A stretch of 64,000 bases of DNA, taken from NCBI GenBank assembly GCA_964392655.1, contig CAYMQY010000002.1, positions 9,268 to 73,267 on the forward strand, given 5' to 3'. The number at the start of each line of letters is the position of its first letter. Position 1 is the stretch's first letter. The notes under the pieces are model-generated. The model had not been told where the DNA came from. It made no database searches and saw nothing but the letters and a program-made list of their open reading frames with translations. Source of the DNA: M3007 sp964392655 (GTDB taxonomy: Bacteria; Bacteroidota; Bacteroidia; Chitinophagales; Saprospiraceae). Shown in pieces: positions 26,373 to 36,402 of the stretch. The position numbers were made by a program, and so were the translations under genes.

Positions 26373-29300
26373 TCAGGGCAGCCGTTGCAGCACGGCCTTG
26401 CGTACTACACTTCCGTAGGTCGTTTTCAACTGAACCGAGTATACGCCGCTGCTCAGCCAGGATCCGGTATCCGAGCGTCCGTTCCAGGTCAGCACGTTCG
26501 GCCCGGCCACCGCCGAAACCGGGCGGCGTACCACTTCACGGCCTTGCGCATCCGAAATGGTCAGCGTGACTTCCTCCGCCTTCGGCAAATCAAAACGTAC
26601 CGTCGTTTCGCTGCTGAACGGGTTGGGCTGCACATCAAACGCCATTGTGGTGCCGAAGTCCTCTTCGGCACGCGTGAGTTGCAGTTCAAACGGCACCGGA
26701 TTTTCCACGCTGCCCTGATGCTGGTTGGCCGCGAAGTACATCGTTTCCGTCAAATCCTGCACCGTACCCGTCGCGTCATCGTACAGTTTGAAGCGCAGCA
26801 ATTCTCCCGCCTTATTCGCGTATGTCGTCAGGAAAAACAAATGCGCATCCAGCGGTTCGATGTAAATCGCCTGTGCCGTGCCGCGCACGTCGTTGCCGGC
26901 AAAGGCGGCAAGTTCCATATTGCTCGTGGTGGCGTTGGCGCCGTTGGCGCGGATCATGCCGATCAGGGTGCTGGTATGTTCAAATTGCGTTGGCTTCACC
27001 GTCCAGTGCGCCGGGACTGGTTCCGTTTCACCGCGCGCCTCCGTCAGGTTTCCTGCAAAAGGACTCGGCGGCGGCGGATACGTCAGAGTTCCCGCAGCAG
27101 CCAGTTTGATCTGATAGCCGTTGGGTGGAGACAGGTATTTCAAATTGCCCACCCAGCCGAAGGTCGGGTTGATGTACTGTGCAAAAGAATACTGGCTTTT
27201 GACAATATCGCCGATCTGCGCAGGCAGGGAAGCCAGCGCGTCGTTGATCGGTAACGAGTAGTTGGGTACATATCCGATCCAGTTCCAGCCGGCCACCAAG
27301 GGGATGTTCGTCGTGAGCGGGTCTATCGGCGTACCCTGCATACGCAAGGTGTCGGCCACATCGGCCCGGTAGATGTACATCGTGGTGTTGTTCAGGTTCG
27401 TCAGAGTACCGAACCAGCCGCCCAGGTACTCTGAAAACGCTGCCTGGCCTTTCATCAGGTCGTTTTCCGGGTGCTTGAGCGAGGCCAGCGCCGCGTTCAG
27501 GCTGTTGTCGGGGAAAGCCAGGTTGAACGAAAGCCAGTTCCAGCCATACCCAAAGGGCACTTCGCGCATGAGCAGGCCGGCGGTATGTACCACCTGCGGA
27601 TTGATCGGGATACCGATCACATTGTCGGGCTGGAAGGTGAACGGTTCCACCACCGAGCCGTATCGTTGACACTCCGACGCATCCCAAACCTCGACTCGGA
27701 TGGGCTTGAGCATGTCACTGGGGTCGCCATGTACGGTCAGATAGGCCAGCCATTCGTTTACCTGCGGCACGTACTGTACGTTGGCGCGGCCGCGGAATTC
27801 GTCGTCAATAAATGCTGCAACAATGTCCTCCGGGTCTGCTGAAAACACACCCTCGATATTGACCTTGAGCACCATGCCCATCGTATTTTCAAATTGGGCC
27901 AGGTTCACATTTCCGTAGGGTGGGCGGCAAACCACGCGAACCCCGATGGGCAACGGCTCGCTGCCGCCCATGAAGAAGGGATTTTGGCCCGTTTGGGTTT
28001 CCAGAACGATGGTGTCCGACCAGTTCCCGAACGCCAGCGAGGGATCAACCGTGAAACTGACGGGCCGGATTTCATTGGGCGCCAGTGTGCCCTGGTTGGG
28101 CGTGATGTGTACCCAGTCGGGCGCGCCGAGGATTTTAAACGGCACCGGGTAGCCGCCGCGGTTGTGGATATTGGCTGTAGCCGTTTTCGGTTCGTCATCG
28201 AACTTGGTGATACCGAGGCTGTCGGTTAGCCAGCCGAGTTCATTGCGATCCACAAAGAACTCCCACTTTATTGCGCCGGATTTGTTGCCCACGAGGTCCT
28301 GAATGCCGCGCAGTTCCGTCCGCAGAATGCGATTCTCGAAGAACTCATTGTTGAACGTCGGGTCGAATACCACCTTGTTTTCGAAGCACGTCACGTTGGT
28401 ACCGATCAGCGTATTGGTCGTGGCATCATACAGGCCCACGTTTCGCTTGAGTCCGATGAAATCCTGCTTCAGCGAGTCGCAATTGACGTGCTCGTTGAAA
28501 GTAAAGGAAATCTCGTCACCCACATTGTACACGCCGTCGGAAGGTTGCGGCACGCCCACGATACTTGGCGGTTCGCGGTCTATGCGGCCCCGGATGATTT
28601 CCGAGAAACCGGGTTTATCGCTCGCATCGCCGGTACACACCGCCCAGGCATGGATTTCGTGTGGGCCATCGGAGAGGCCGGCCGTTTCCCAGATAAACTG
28701 GGTGAAGTCGGGCTCCAGCAGTAAGGTATCGGGGCCGGGTATCCTGAAGGTGTCTGCCTGGGCATTGTAGAACCCGGACCATCTCGGATTATAGGCTTCG
28801 AATTGGCTGCCGGGAGGAGGGACAATGTTGATCCACGCCCCGCTGCCGTCGGTGCGGCGGTACTGTACCCGGACAAGTTGGAAATCGGACGAGTTCAGGT
28901 CATAGCCCGAAACGGTGATGCGGCGTCTGGTGCCCGGCTGGAGGGGGTCGTTGGTGACCACCACCCAGTTTTGTTCCGGCACGGTGATATTCACTTCGCT
29001 GCATGGGCGGATAAAGTCCACTCCGAGGTACAGGGGAGAGAAGAACTTTGGGTCGCCGGAGAGCGGTAGAGAAAGTGCGAGGTTTTGCTCGTACTCACAT
29101 TCCGACACCATTGCCACCAGAAGGCTGTCATATTCATAAGCCACCGGCCCGCGCTCTATCGTAATGGTAACCGGGACGGAGGTGTTATACGGTACGATGA
29201 ATTTTTGGAGGTAATTCAGCGGTTGACCGTTGAGTTTGATTACTGCACCGTCCGGGTTATTGTTCGGGACGGAAATCAAACCATACGTCCAGTCTTCATT

Positions 29301-32300
29301 GGTAGCGCTGAGATTGCCCAGATTCATGTTGAACACAGCCGGTTCGTTGGCCGGTACGTTGACGGCTTTGAACTGCGAACCCAGACCCAGTTGCAGGTTC
29401 GGCCCTTCCCGGTTAGCACTGCCGGGTTCCCAGGGGCAAGAGGACTGACCTGCGCGCAGCCGGAACACCGGCGTTTTGTACACCGAGTCCATAGCCACAT
29501 CTACTGTGAAAGCATCGCCGGGATCGTCGTCCTTGAGCGTGTAGCCCGTGGTCAGACCCTTCTCGGTGCCGTTTTCGGTTTTCCAGGTATTGCTGGATTT
29601 CACTAATGCATCAATTTTGAACTTGGCGCCGACATTATCGAATTCAAACCCGAACGTGGTGCCGATTTTCGAATCGGTATTTACACCGTTCTCATCGCTA
29701 TTGGTGTCGGTGGTATCGGCTGTTTCGGAGTACTCATACTCCACGCCTGCGTCGAAGGAAAGGTTGCGGATGAATTTCGCTTTTTCCTTGAGGGTGTCGT
29801 TCCGGGCAACAATTGCCTCCCACCTGCTTATAGACTCCAGGTAGTTTGCGACATCGCTTGAATCGGCATCCGGGTTGGCTGCAAGAGACCCCAAATAGCG
29901 GATGACGTTGTTCTTGATGTTGAATTCGGAGTAGATAAATGTGGTGGCAAAGTTGCCCGGCTGCACTTCAACAATCTGTTTGACATCCACCGTGCAGGTG
30001 TCAAACGAAACCTTGTCGGCAAAGCCGAAGATCAGGTTGATGGCCTCGCCCACATACAAATCGCCGCCGGCATCGCCGCCCACGACCAATCCGCCATCGC
30101 TGGTGGAGATTTTGTTGTTGAAACTGACGCAGGTCTGAAAGGAGTTGGAGGTCACCTTTTTGTACGTTACCTCGGTTTCGATGTTCGCCTGAAAGTCCGG
30201 ATCCACGGTAATGACCTTGCCCACGCCAAACGGCGCCACGACAAATACAATGGTAGGCGCCACTTCGATTTCCACACTTCCACTCACGCCGGTTTCTACT
30301 TCCATCGAAAGTTCGGTGGTCTTGCACACTTTCTCCGTTTTTTCAATGAAGGACGAACTGCCGTCGCCCGGCGGGTCGCGCAGGATAACGGAAGGCATCA
30401 GGGGCATCATCGTCGTGAAGGTGTTCTCTTTATTCCGAACGCCGGTTACGATACCTTGTTTGACCAAACTGCCGATACGCCCCGCCGGCACGGAGGTGGC
30501 AATGACCTGCATGGTTTTGATGTACGGCGGCGAGGGGTTCGGGTTGCCCACCTGAAACTTGTATTGCAAGTTGCCGCCGCTCATGGCGGTGTCCAGCGTC
30601 ATGTCCGCAAAACCGTTGATGATTTCGATGTTGGCGGTGTCGAGGTAACAGATGCCGTCGTCCGATGGCGTGGCGACGTAGGTCTCCTTTACCCGGATAT
30701 TCACTGTGACGTATTCGCCTTTGTCCAGCACGATAACCTCCGGACTGCAACCGGGTACCGGGTCTAATCCGGCGGTAATTTCCACCTCCGGCGGCGCGAC
30801 GTAGATAAAGTCAATGGTGGTATCGGTTTTGGTCAGGTTGACGGTAGAACCGCCTGTTACCTGAAAAGCGGTCTTGATGTCGTCGTCGGAGTGCTCAATG
30901 ACGGCCACTGTCAGTTGTTCGAGCGGTGGCAGTTCCAAAAACTCAAACTCGCCCTCCTGGTTATCTATGGTGATCGTGCGCACTAAGCAGCCGTCCACCG
31001 AGCGCACTTCCACCACACACACCGTGCCCTGGTTTTGGGCATCCCCGGCAGGCGCTTTGATGATGGATTTTTTGCAGTCTGGTTTGCTGCCGCCGGCCAC
31101 CTGGCCGCTCACCTTGCGGGTGGTCAGGTCGTTGAACAAAATGCCGGCGATGGGGCTGTTCACGTTGCTCACCTGCCAAAACGCCGGTTCAAAGACGTGA
31201 TCCTCAAACACCGGGCGGAGTTCCGCCGTAGCACCGGGGTCGAAATCAATGGTAAATTTACCGGTGGAGTCGGTGAAGATACGCGGCGTGAATGGCGCTC
31301 CGTTGACCAAAATTTCCACATTTTTGGCAAAACAATCGGTGTTTTGGTACCGCACATAGCCGGTAACCGGTATGGCCGAGCGGTCCAGAAAGTCCACCTG
31401 GTCCACCGAGGTGACGCTGGGGTTCAGCGTCACCTGCCGGGTAGCGGGCGTAAAGATGTGCGGCGTGGTCATCTGACGGGCGGCGAAGGGTGTCCACTCG
31501 GCGCCGAAGTTGGTGCCGAAGGGCAGCAGCACCGAACCGCTGTTGTTCAGGCGGTTGCCGTTGCCTTCGTTTATCCCGAAAAAGACGCGCAAGCCCTTGG
31601 CCTGTATGTCGCGCGGGTTCTGGAAGTGATCAAGGATGGTCATGACGCTCAATGTGGTGTCGTACAGAGCCACCTCGTCTATCAGGCCGCCGAAGTAGTC
31701 GGTTCGGCTCATGCCGCTGGGGCGGGCGCCGAGCATCCAGGTTTCGGCGGCGTCCGACCAGTCGCCGGTAATGCCGGTGAAGGTGTGATTGCCGAGAGAA
31801 ACACCGTTTTTGTAGGCGGTTACGAGCAGGTCATTGCCGATTTTTTCCAGCGTGAAGGCAATGTGCTGGTAGCCCATGCCGAGGTCGCCAAAGTTGTGCT
31901 CCTGGCCGTTGAGGTAAAACCAGAGTTCGCTCATCAGGCCGTTTTCCTTGAGCAGGAGCCGGAATTCGTTGCCGGGCCAGCGTTTGCTGAGCAGGCATTG
32001 CTCGCCATCGGGGCCGGCGCTGTTTACCCAGAGTTCCAGCGTGGCTTTGGGTGTCACGGAGAAGTTGGGCAGGATAGCGTAATCTTGGGAGTCGCGGACA
32101 AACTTGAGCGCCCGGTACAGGTAAAAATCTTTCATGGCCTCGGCCAAAAAAGTGGTACCGGTGCCGTAACTGGCCGATTCGATGCGGTAGTAGCCGTCCT
32201 GATTGGTTTTGCCCATCGTGCGTACGTTTGGGCGGTCGAGTTTGAATGTGGAGCCGCAGAGGTACAGTTTGTGGCGCTTGACGATGTCGAACGATTTTAC

Positions 32301-33473
32301 GCCTTTTTCTTCGTCAAATTTCCAGTAGTGCGTCAGGTTGGGTGTGAGGCTGGAGGCTGTGCCCATGATCACTTCGCCGAAATCGAGTTCGTCGAGGCGG
32401 CGGTGGTAGATGCGCACCTCGTCGAGGCAGCCGGTCCAGCCGTCGGCGCCGGTGCGGCTTCCGAAATTCAGTTCGGAGGCAGAAGGTAGCAAGGTCATGG
32501 GAGCCAGGCCGACAAGCACGCCGTCGAGGTACAAGCGGCCCTGCCCGACGCCGCCGTCGAACGTGAGTGCGACGTGGTGCCAGCCGTTTTTAGTGCTGTC
32601 GGGGAATGTAGCGCTGAGAAACGGAGCGCCTGTGGGTGTGGTGGCCACTTCGATGCCTTCGCTTCCGCCGCCGCTATCCAGCGCGCGGAAATGCAGGGGA
32701 AAGGGGGCGAACGCGGCTACGCCGGCATTGGCGGTTGCGGAGCCTGTTTTCATCCAGAATGCCAGCGTCCAGTCGGCGCCGGAAGCCGGCAAAAATGGTT
32801 TGGTGGTGCTGTCCTGTTCCGCAAATGCGCCGTCTGTGGGGCCAAAATTGGCGGAAAATCCCTGCAAGGGCGTGAGCGCCACGAGTACATCGGGCACCGG
32901 GCTGCCACTGCCGGTTTGTACCCAGCCGGTGACGGTGCCGTTGGGCACCTGAAAACCGATGGCCTTACCCGGAGAACCTTCCCCGTACAGATTGATGCCG
33001 CGTACCTCATAGTTGTAGGCAATGCCGGCAATGACGTTGAAGTCGTTGTATGTGCGGATGTTGCTGCCCACATTGGCCAGAAAAACGCCGTCGCGGTAAA
33101 TGTTAAAACCGTCGTTGGGCGATGGGCCGAGCGCGTCAATTTCCCAGGTCAACTGGATGCGGTCGAGCAAATCGCCCTGGGTAGCCCGAAGTGCCAACGC
33201 GAAGGGCGGCAGCAGGTAGCGGGAGTAAAAACCGAGCGAAGAAGTTTGTTCCAGCCCATCCAGAAATCCCACGAAGGTTTGGCCAACGGCCAATGCCATT
33301 TTGTTTTTCTGGCTGGTCAGGCGGGCCTTGCTGCCGAAATTAAAAAAGGCTGTCCCGGTGAAGGCGCTGGTGTCGACAGCTGCATCGGGACCGCAGGTGA
33401 CCTGTGCCGACAGGGGTTGTGCGCAGGCGAGGCCGATGAATAAAAGAAGAAAAAGCGTATAAATTGGGCGCAT
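26373..33473 (-). CDS. Giant LamG/T9SS secreted protein, copy 3 (intact)
   Basis: This copy has 2,366 residues, beginning with a signal peptide (MRPIYTLFLLLFIGLACAQ, cleavage near PLSAQ). The domain order is the same as copy 2: FN3-like, two LamG, VTGYVRYQNTDCF and KVSGQVAGGSKPD modules, MPSVILRDPPGDGS, a SMEVETGVSGSVEIEVAP stretch close to copy 1 but unlike copy 2, VPQPSDGVYNVGDEISFTF, BACON-like, duplicated GWNW, and the T9SS tail (VQPNPFSSETTVRF, SGVYSVQLKTTYG, VLQRLP). It is preceded within 83 bp by the fibre-like gene 33557-34864 and ends at an intrinsic terminator. Ligand and partner are unknown; a surface adhesin or scaffold is the best guess. Confidence 0.93.
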   Translation of the reverse strand: MRPIYTLFLLLFIGLACAQPLSAQVTCGPDAAVDTSAFTGTAFFNFGSKARLTSQKNKMALAVGQTFVGFLDGLEQTSSLGFYSRYLLPPFALALRATQGDLLDRIQLTWEIDALGPSPNDGFNIYRDGVFLANVGSNIRTYNDFNVIAGIAYNYEVRGINLYGEGSPGKAIGFQVPNGTVTGWVQTGSGSPVPDVLVALTPLQGFSANFGPTDGAFAEQDSTTKPFLPASGADWTLAFWMKTGSATANAGVAAFAPFPLHFRALDSGGGSEGIEVATTPTGAPFLSATFPDSTKNGWHHVALTFDGGVGQGRLYLDGVLVGLAPMTLLPSASELNFGSRTGADGWTGCLDEVRIYHRRLDELDFGEVIMGTASSLTPNLTHYWKFDEEKGVKSFDIVKRHKLYLCGSTFKLDRPNVRTMGKTNQDGYYRIESASYGTGTTFLAEAMKDFYLYRALKFVRDSQDYAILPNFSVTPKATLELWVNSAGPDGEQCLLSKRWPGNEFRLLLKENGLMSELWFYLNGQEHNFGDLGMGYQHIAFTLEKIGNDLLVTAYKNGVSLGNHTFTGITGDWSDAAETWMLGARPSGMSRTDYFGGLIDEVALYDTTLSVMTILDHFQNPRDIQAKGLRVFFGINEGNGNRLNNSGSVLLPFGTNFGAEWTPFAARQMTTPHIFTPATRQVTLNPSVTSVDQVDFLDRSAIPVTGYVRYQNTDCFAKNVEILVNGAPFTPRIFTDSTGKFTIDFDPGATAELRPVFEDHVFEPAFWQVSNVNSPIAGILFNDLTTRKVSGQVAGGSKPDCKKSIIKAPAGDAQNQGTVCVVEVRSVDGCLVRTITIDNQEGEFEFLELPPLEQLTVAVIEHSDDDIKTAFQVTGGSTVNLTKTDTTIDFIYVAPPEVEITAGLDPVPGCSPEVIVLDKGEYVTVNIRVKETYVATPSDDGICYLDTANIEIINGFADMTLDTAMSGGNLQYKFQVGNPNPSPPYIKTMQVIATSVPAGRIGSLVKQGIVTGVRNKENTFTTMMPLMPSVILRDPPGDGSSSFIEKTEKVCKTTELSMEVETGVSGSVEIEVAPTIVFVVAPFGVGKVITVDPDFQANIETEVTYKKVTSNSFQTCVSFNNKISTSDGGLVVGGDAGGDLYVGEAINLIFGFADKVSFDTCTVDVKQIVEVQPGNFATTFIYSEFNIKNNVIRYLGSLAANPDADSSDVANYLESISRWEAIVARNDTLKEKAKFIRNLSFDAGVEYEYSETADTTDTNSDENGVNTDSKIGTTFGFEFDNVGAKFKIDALVKSSNTWKTENGTEKGLTTGYTLKDDDPGDAFTVDVAMDSVYKTPVFRLRAGQSSCPWEPGSANREGPNLQLGLGSQFKAVNVPANEPAVFNMNLGNLSATNEDWTYGLISVPNNNPDGAVIKLNGQPLNYLQKFIVPYNTSVPVTITIERGPVAYEYDSLLVAMVSECEYEQNLALSLPLSGDPKFFSPLYLGVDFIRPCSEVNITVPEQNWVVVTNDPLQPGTRRRITVSGYDLNSSDFQLVRVQYRRTDGSGAWINIVPPPGSQFEAYNPRWSGFYNAQADTFRIPGPDTLLLEPDFTQFIWETAGLSDGPHEIHAWAVCTGDASDKPGFSEIIRGRIDREPPSIVGVPQPSDGVYNVGDEISFTFNEHVNCDSLKQDFIGLKRNVGLYDATTNTLIGTNVTCFENKVVFDPTFNNEFFENRILRTELRGIQDLVGNKSGAIKWEFFVDRNELGWLTDSLGITKFDDEPKTATANIHNRGGYPVPFKILGAPDWVHITPNQGTLAPNEIRPVSFTVDPSLAFGNWSDTIVLETQTGQNPFFMGGSEPLPIGVRVVCRPPYGNVNLAQFENTMGMVLKVNIEGVFSADPEDIVAAFIDDEFRGRANVQYVPQVNEWLAYLTVHGDPSDMLKPIRVEVWDASECQRYGSVVEPFTFQPDNVIGIPINPQVVHTAGLLMREVPFGYGWNWLSFNLAFPDNSLNAALASLKHPENDLMKGQAAFSEYLGGWFGTLTNLNNTTMYIYRADVADTLRMQGTPIDPLTTNIPLVAGWNWIGYVPNYSLPINDALASLPAQIGDIVKSQYSFAQYINPTFGWVGNLKYLSPPNGYQIKLAAAGTLTYPPPPSPFAGNLTEARGETEPVPAHWTVKPTQFEHTSTLIGMIRANGANATTSNMELAAFAGNDVRGTAQAIYIEPLDAHLFFLTTYANKAGELLRFKLYDDATGTVQDLTETMYFAANQHQGSVENPVPFELQLTRAEEDFGTTMAFDVQPNPFSSETTVRFDLPKAEEVTLTISDAQGREVVRRPVSAVAGPNVLTWNGRSDTGSWLSSGVYSVQLKTTYGSVVRKAVLQRLP

Positions 33474-33556
33474 GACCGTGCTTTTTTGTGTGACTACTAA
33501 AATAATGGACTAAAAGAGACCGGGCGATTGCAGTCACCCGTTCGTGTATTGCAGGG

Positions 33557-34864
33557 TCACTTTACCCATATTTCTATGGCGCCTATGGCAAATTGCTCAT
33601 TATCCTCGCCTTCATCGTTGGCATACCCGAAGTAAAGCCAGAACGGGGATGTGCGTCGGGCGATAATGGTGCCCGTAGTCCACTGATCTGATACATTGTC
33701 GGGGGTGGAATCGAAGTTGCTGGCAGCCCGAAAGGCGTCGTTGTCGTAATTGTAAGTGCCCGAGTGGAACTGCGGGTGCCAGTCCCATGCAATGCGTATT
33801 CCGTTTCCTGAAGCGTTGTTGGCGAGCGCAGCAAAACCTGCCGAAGGCGCGTTGCCAAAATCCCAGTTGCCGATGGCAAAAAACTTGAAGACCACTTTGA
33901 CATAGGTGTAGGAGCCGGAAGGGAAAAATTGTTTTTTGAACACATGGTCGTTGGTGGCGGGTTTGAGTGCCCACCCCGCGAAATCGCCGTAGTTTACAGC
34001 GGAGGCGGCGGAAATTCCCCCATTATTCCAGGCGCCGTTGCCGCCACTTGTCGGGGCCGAAACGGACCAGCCTTCGTTGGAGCCGCCTTCAAAATAGTCG
34101 GTTTCCACCAATCGCCAGTCGCTCAGGCCGTTATACGAAATGCTGCCGTTGTTATTGATTCCCACGCTGTTTGCATTTATGCTCCCGGCGACGGCCACGT
34201 TGCCGGGAGTGGCAGCCAGCACTTCGGCATTATTCACATAAAGTGAAACCTTTCCGTCTTCTGTGGAGAACAGACCACTGTCTTTGTCGCCACTGTTGCC
34301 TTCGAAGGCATAGCCGTTGTTGTTGGCGCCGTTCAGGCCGGGTGTGCCGCCGCGAGCCAGATAACCGCCTACTGCAACCACGCTGTGCGAAGTGGGGAAA
34401 TTGCCGCCAACTACTAAATTCGTAGCAATGCGGGCGCTATCGGCGACTACTCCGCCGCTGCTGGGAAACTTGTTGTTCACGCCGATCAGCGAAAGCGCAT
34501 ACGGCGCCGAAGTGAGCAGCACGCGCGGGTTCAGTTCGGTGGAGCCTACCGTTACACCGAGGTAGTACAACTGATCGAAGGCCGCTGTAAGGGGGGTGAC
34601 GGCTCCCAGTACGGCATTGTAAATGCCGCTACTGACTTCTATGCCGGCCTGGGTTTCTTGCCAAACGACGGAGCCGCCGGTTTCCTGGGTATATAATTTG
34701 AACGTCAGGCTGTACGTCCCGTCATCCACGGCTACGCCGTTGGATTTTTTCAGAATGCCCTGAATACTGAGGGTTGGATTGGCTTGGGCCTGGAGATTGT
34801 TCGTGGCCGAAACACACACACCCAAAAGAAGCAAATATGCCAAACGAATAGAAGTGCTTTTCAT
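33557..34864 (-). CDS. Secreted fibre-like protein B with shared N-module and EIWVK end
   Basis: The ATG at 34864 (MKSTSIRLAYLL) gives 435 residues and a clean signal peptide ending NLQAQ; an upstream in-frame start at 34987 would overlap the neighbouring gene and hide it. The shared N-module follows (LSIQGILKKSNGVAVDDG, GIYNAVLG, LYYLGVTVGSTELNPR, APYALSL). The middle is fibre-like (AFEGNSGDKDSGLFSTEDG, VSLYVNNAEVL), as in the S74 protein. The last ~180 residues (IAWDWHPQFHSGTYNYDND, QWTTGTII, FWLYFGYANDEG, AIGAIEIWVK) are aromatic-rich and probably a beta-sandwich of unrecognised family. It is 83 bp upstream of giant copy 3. Confidence 0.85.
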   Translation of the reverse strand: MKSTSIRLAYLLLLGVCVSATNNLQAQANPTLSIQGILKKSNGVAVDDGTYSLTFKLYTQETGGSVVWQETQAGIEVSSGIYNAVLGAVTPLTAAFDQLYYLGVTVGSTELNPRVLLTSAPYALSLIGVNNKFPSSGGVVADSARIATNLVVGGNFPTSHSVVAVGGYLARGGTPGLNGANNNGYAFEGNSGDKDSGLFSTEDGKVSLYVNNAEVLAATPGNVAVAGSINANSVGINNNGSISYNGLSDWRLVETDYFEGGSNEGWSVSAPTSGGNGAWNNGGISAASAVNYGDFAGWALKPATNDHVFKKQFFPSGSYTYVKVVFKFFAIGNWDFGNAPSAGFAALANNASGNGIRIAWDWHPQFHSGTYNYDNDAFRAASNFDSTPDNVSDQWTTGTIIARRTSPFWLYFGYANDEGEDNEQFAIGAIEIWVK

Positions 34865-34974
34865 AAAGAATGACCGATTTTGAATTTTTTTATGTTGGCC
34901 CGGAGGCGCTGTTTTGTTTGTTCTGTTTGCCGCCGCGCTAATGTTTTTACCAGGTGCGGCGCTTGGTGACGGGT

Positions 34975-36300
34975 TTACTTGACCCATATTTCGATACTGC
35001 CCACGGCAAAGTTTTCATTGTCGCCGCCTACGGTGTTTTCGTTGTTTGCATACCCGAAAAACACCCAGAACGGGCCGGAATGCCTGCCGATCATTTCTCC
35101 GGTAGTCCACTGATCCGAAGTGTTGGCAGGGGTAGGGTCAAAACTGCTTGCCGTGCGGAACGGATCGTTGTCATAATTGTAGGTGTTGGAGTGGTGCTGC
35201 GGGTGCCAGTCCCAGCCGATTCGAATATCGGAACCATTCGGGTTGTTGGAAAAAGCGGCAAAACCGGCAGATGCGGCATCGCCTTGATCCCAGTTGCCGA
35301 TGGCAAAATACTTGAACACAACCTTGACGTAGTTGAACGACCCACCTGGATTGAACTGCTTTTTGAACACCTGGTCGTTGTTGCCCGGCTTGATTACCCA
35401 GCCGGCGATATCCCCGTAGTTGACGGTTGTGGCACTGCCGGCAGTCGCGTTTTTCCAGGCGCCGGCAGAGGAACTCGGGTCCGGGTTGGAGTACTGCCAG
35501 CCATTGTCATTGCCGCCTTCGAAGTAATCGGCTGCCACCAGCCGCCAGTTCCCTTGTCCGTTGTACGAAACATTACCGGTGCTGTTTATCGCGACGCTAT
35601 TGGTCGAGACATTGCCTGCAACCGTTGCTGCGCCAGGTGTTGTCGCCAGCACCTCGGCATTGTTGGCATACAGGGAAACCCTGCCGTCGGAAGTAGAGTT
35701 CAGGCCGCTGTCCTTGTCGCCGCTGTTGCCGTCAAAAGCGTAGCCGTTGTTGTTGGCGCCGTTGGCGCCGGGCGTACCGCCCCGGGCCAGGTAGCCGCCC
35801 AGGGCGACTAAGGTATGGGTTGTCGGAAAATCCTTGCCGATTACCAGATTGGTTACCACTCTGGCGCTATCAGCACGTACGGCCCCGCTGCTGGGGAATC
35901 GGTTGGTGGTACCGACAAGGGACAGGGAGTACGGCGCCGAAGTGAGGGGCGTGCGCGGGAGGATTTCGCTACTCGACCCGACCGTAACGCCGAGGTAGTA
36001 CATTTGATCGAACGGAAGCGCGTCCAGTGTATTTCCAGTCCGTCCAAGTGTGGCACTGTAAATCCCGCTGACCACCTCGGTGGGCAGGACATCGCTCCAC
36101 AGGGCCGTGCCGCCTGTTTCCTGATCGTACAGTTTGAATGTGATGGAATAGGTACCGTCGTCCACAGCCACGCCACTGGCTTTTTTAAGGAGACCCTGTA
36201 CACTGAGTTTTTTGTCAATTTGGGCGACTGCAGAAAAAGATGCAAAAATCAGGATGCCCAAAGACAGGAAGGATACCCATCGGGTAACGGTTTTTTTCAT
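34975..36300 (-). CDS. Secreted fibre-like protein A with shared N-module and EIWVK end
   Basis: This 441-residue protein is a tandem paralogue of 33557-34864. It has a signal peptide 1-27 (SFSAVAQ), the N-module (LSVQGLLKKASGVAVDDG, MYYLGVTVGSSSEILPR), the same AFDGNSGDKDSGLNSTSDG middle and the same end (IGWDWHPQHHSNTYNYDND, WVFFGYANNEN, AVGSIEIWVK). The gap to the second copy is about 110 bp, so the two are likely cotranscribed with giant copy 3. A -7 motif lies at 36373-36380. It is probably the first gene of this operon. Confidence 0.85.
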   Translation of the reverse strand: MKKTVTRWVSFLSLGILIFASFSAVAQIDKKLSVQGLLKKASGVAVDDGTYSITFKLYDQETGGTALWSDVLPTEVVSGIYSATLGRTGNTLDALPFDQMYYLGVTVGSSSEILPRTPLTSAPYSLSLVGTTNRFPSSGAVRADSARVVTNLVIGKDFPTTHTLVALGGYLARGGTPGANGANNNGYAFDGNSGDKDSGLNSTSDGRVSLYANNAEVLATTPGAATVAGNVSTNSVAINSTGNVSYNGQGNWRLVAADYFEGGNDNGWQYSNPDPSSSAGAWKNATAGSATTVNYGDIAGWVIKPGNNDQVFKKQFNPGGSFNYVKVVFKYFAIGNWDQGDAASAGFAAFSNNPNGSDIRIGWDWHPQHHSNTYNYDNDPFRTASSFDPTPANTSDQWTTGEMIGRHSGPFWVFFGYANNENTVGGDNENFAVGSIEIWVK

Positions 36301-36372
36301 GAGAACGACCGAGTTTGTTCGTGACTGATTACTGAAAGCGGCTCGTGTTGAATGTCAACGCGTAAGCCGATG

Positions 36373-36380
36373 CAAAACTA
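36373..36380 (-). promoter_or_regulatory. Candidate -7 element for fibre A / fibre B / giant copy 3 operon
   Basis: The minus strand reads TAGTTTTG (perfect TAnnTTTG), giving a leader of about 65 nt before the start at 36300. No clear TTG is seen at the -33 position, so an activator may be needed. Confidence 0.4.
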
Positions 36381-36402
36381 CATTATATTTTACAGGAGTG
36401 GA

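Noticed and set aside
31035..32489. 484-residue plus-strand open frame opposite giant copy 3
   Set aside because: Similar antisense frames occur at the same positions opposite the other giants, following the conserved sense protein. No signal, domain or start context supports it.
2589..36300. Prophage, suggested by tail-collar and S74 domains
   Set aside because: All five proteins carry Sec signal peptides, and there are no capsid, terminase, portal, baseplate, integrase or lysis genes. The partners are T9SS-tailed proteins.
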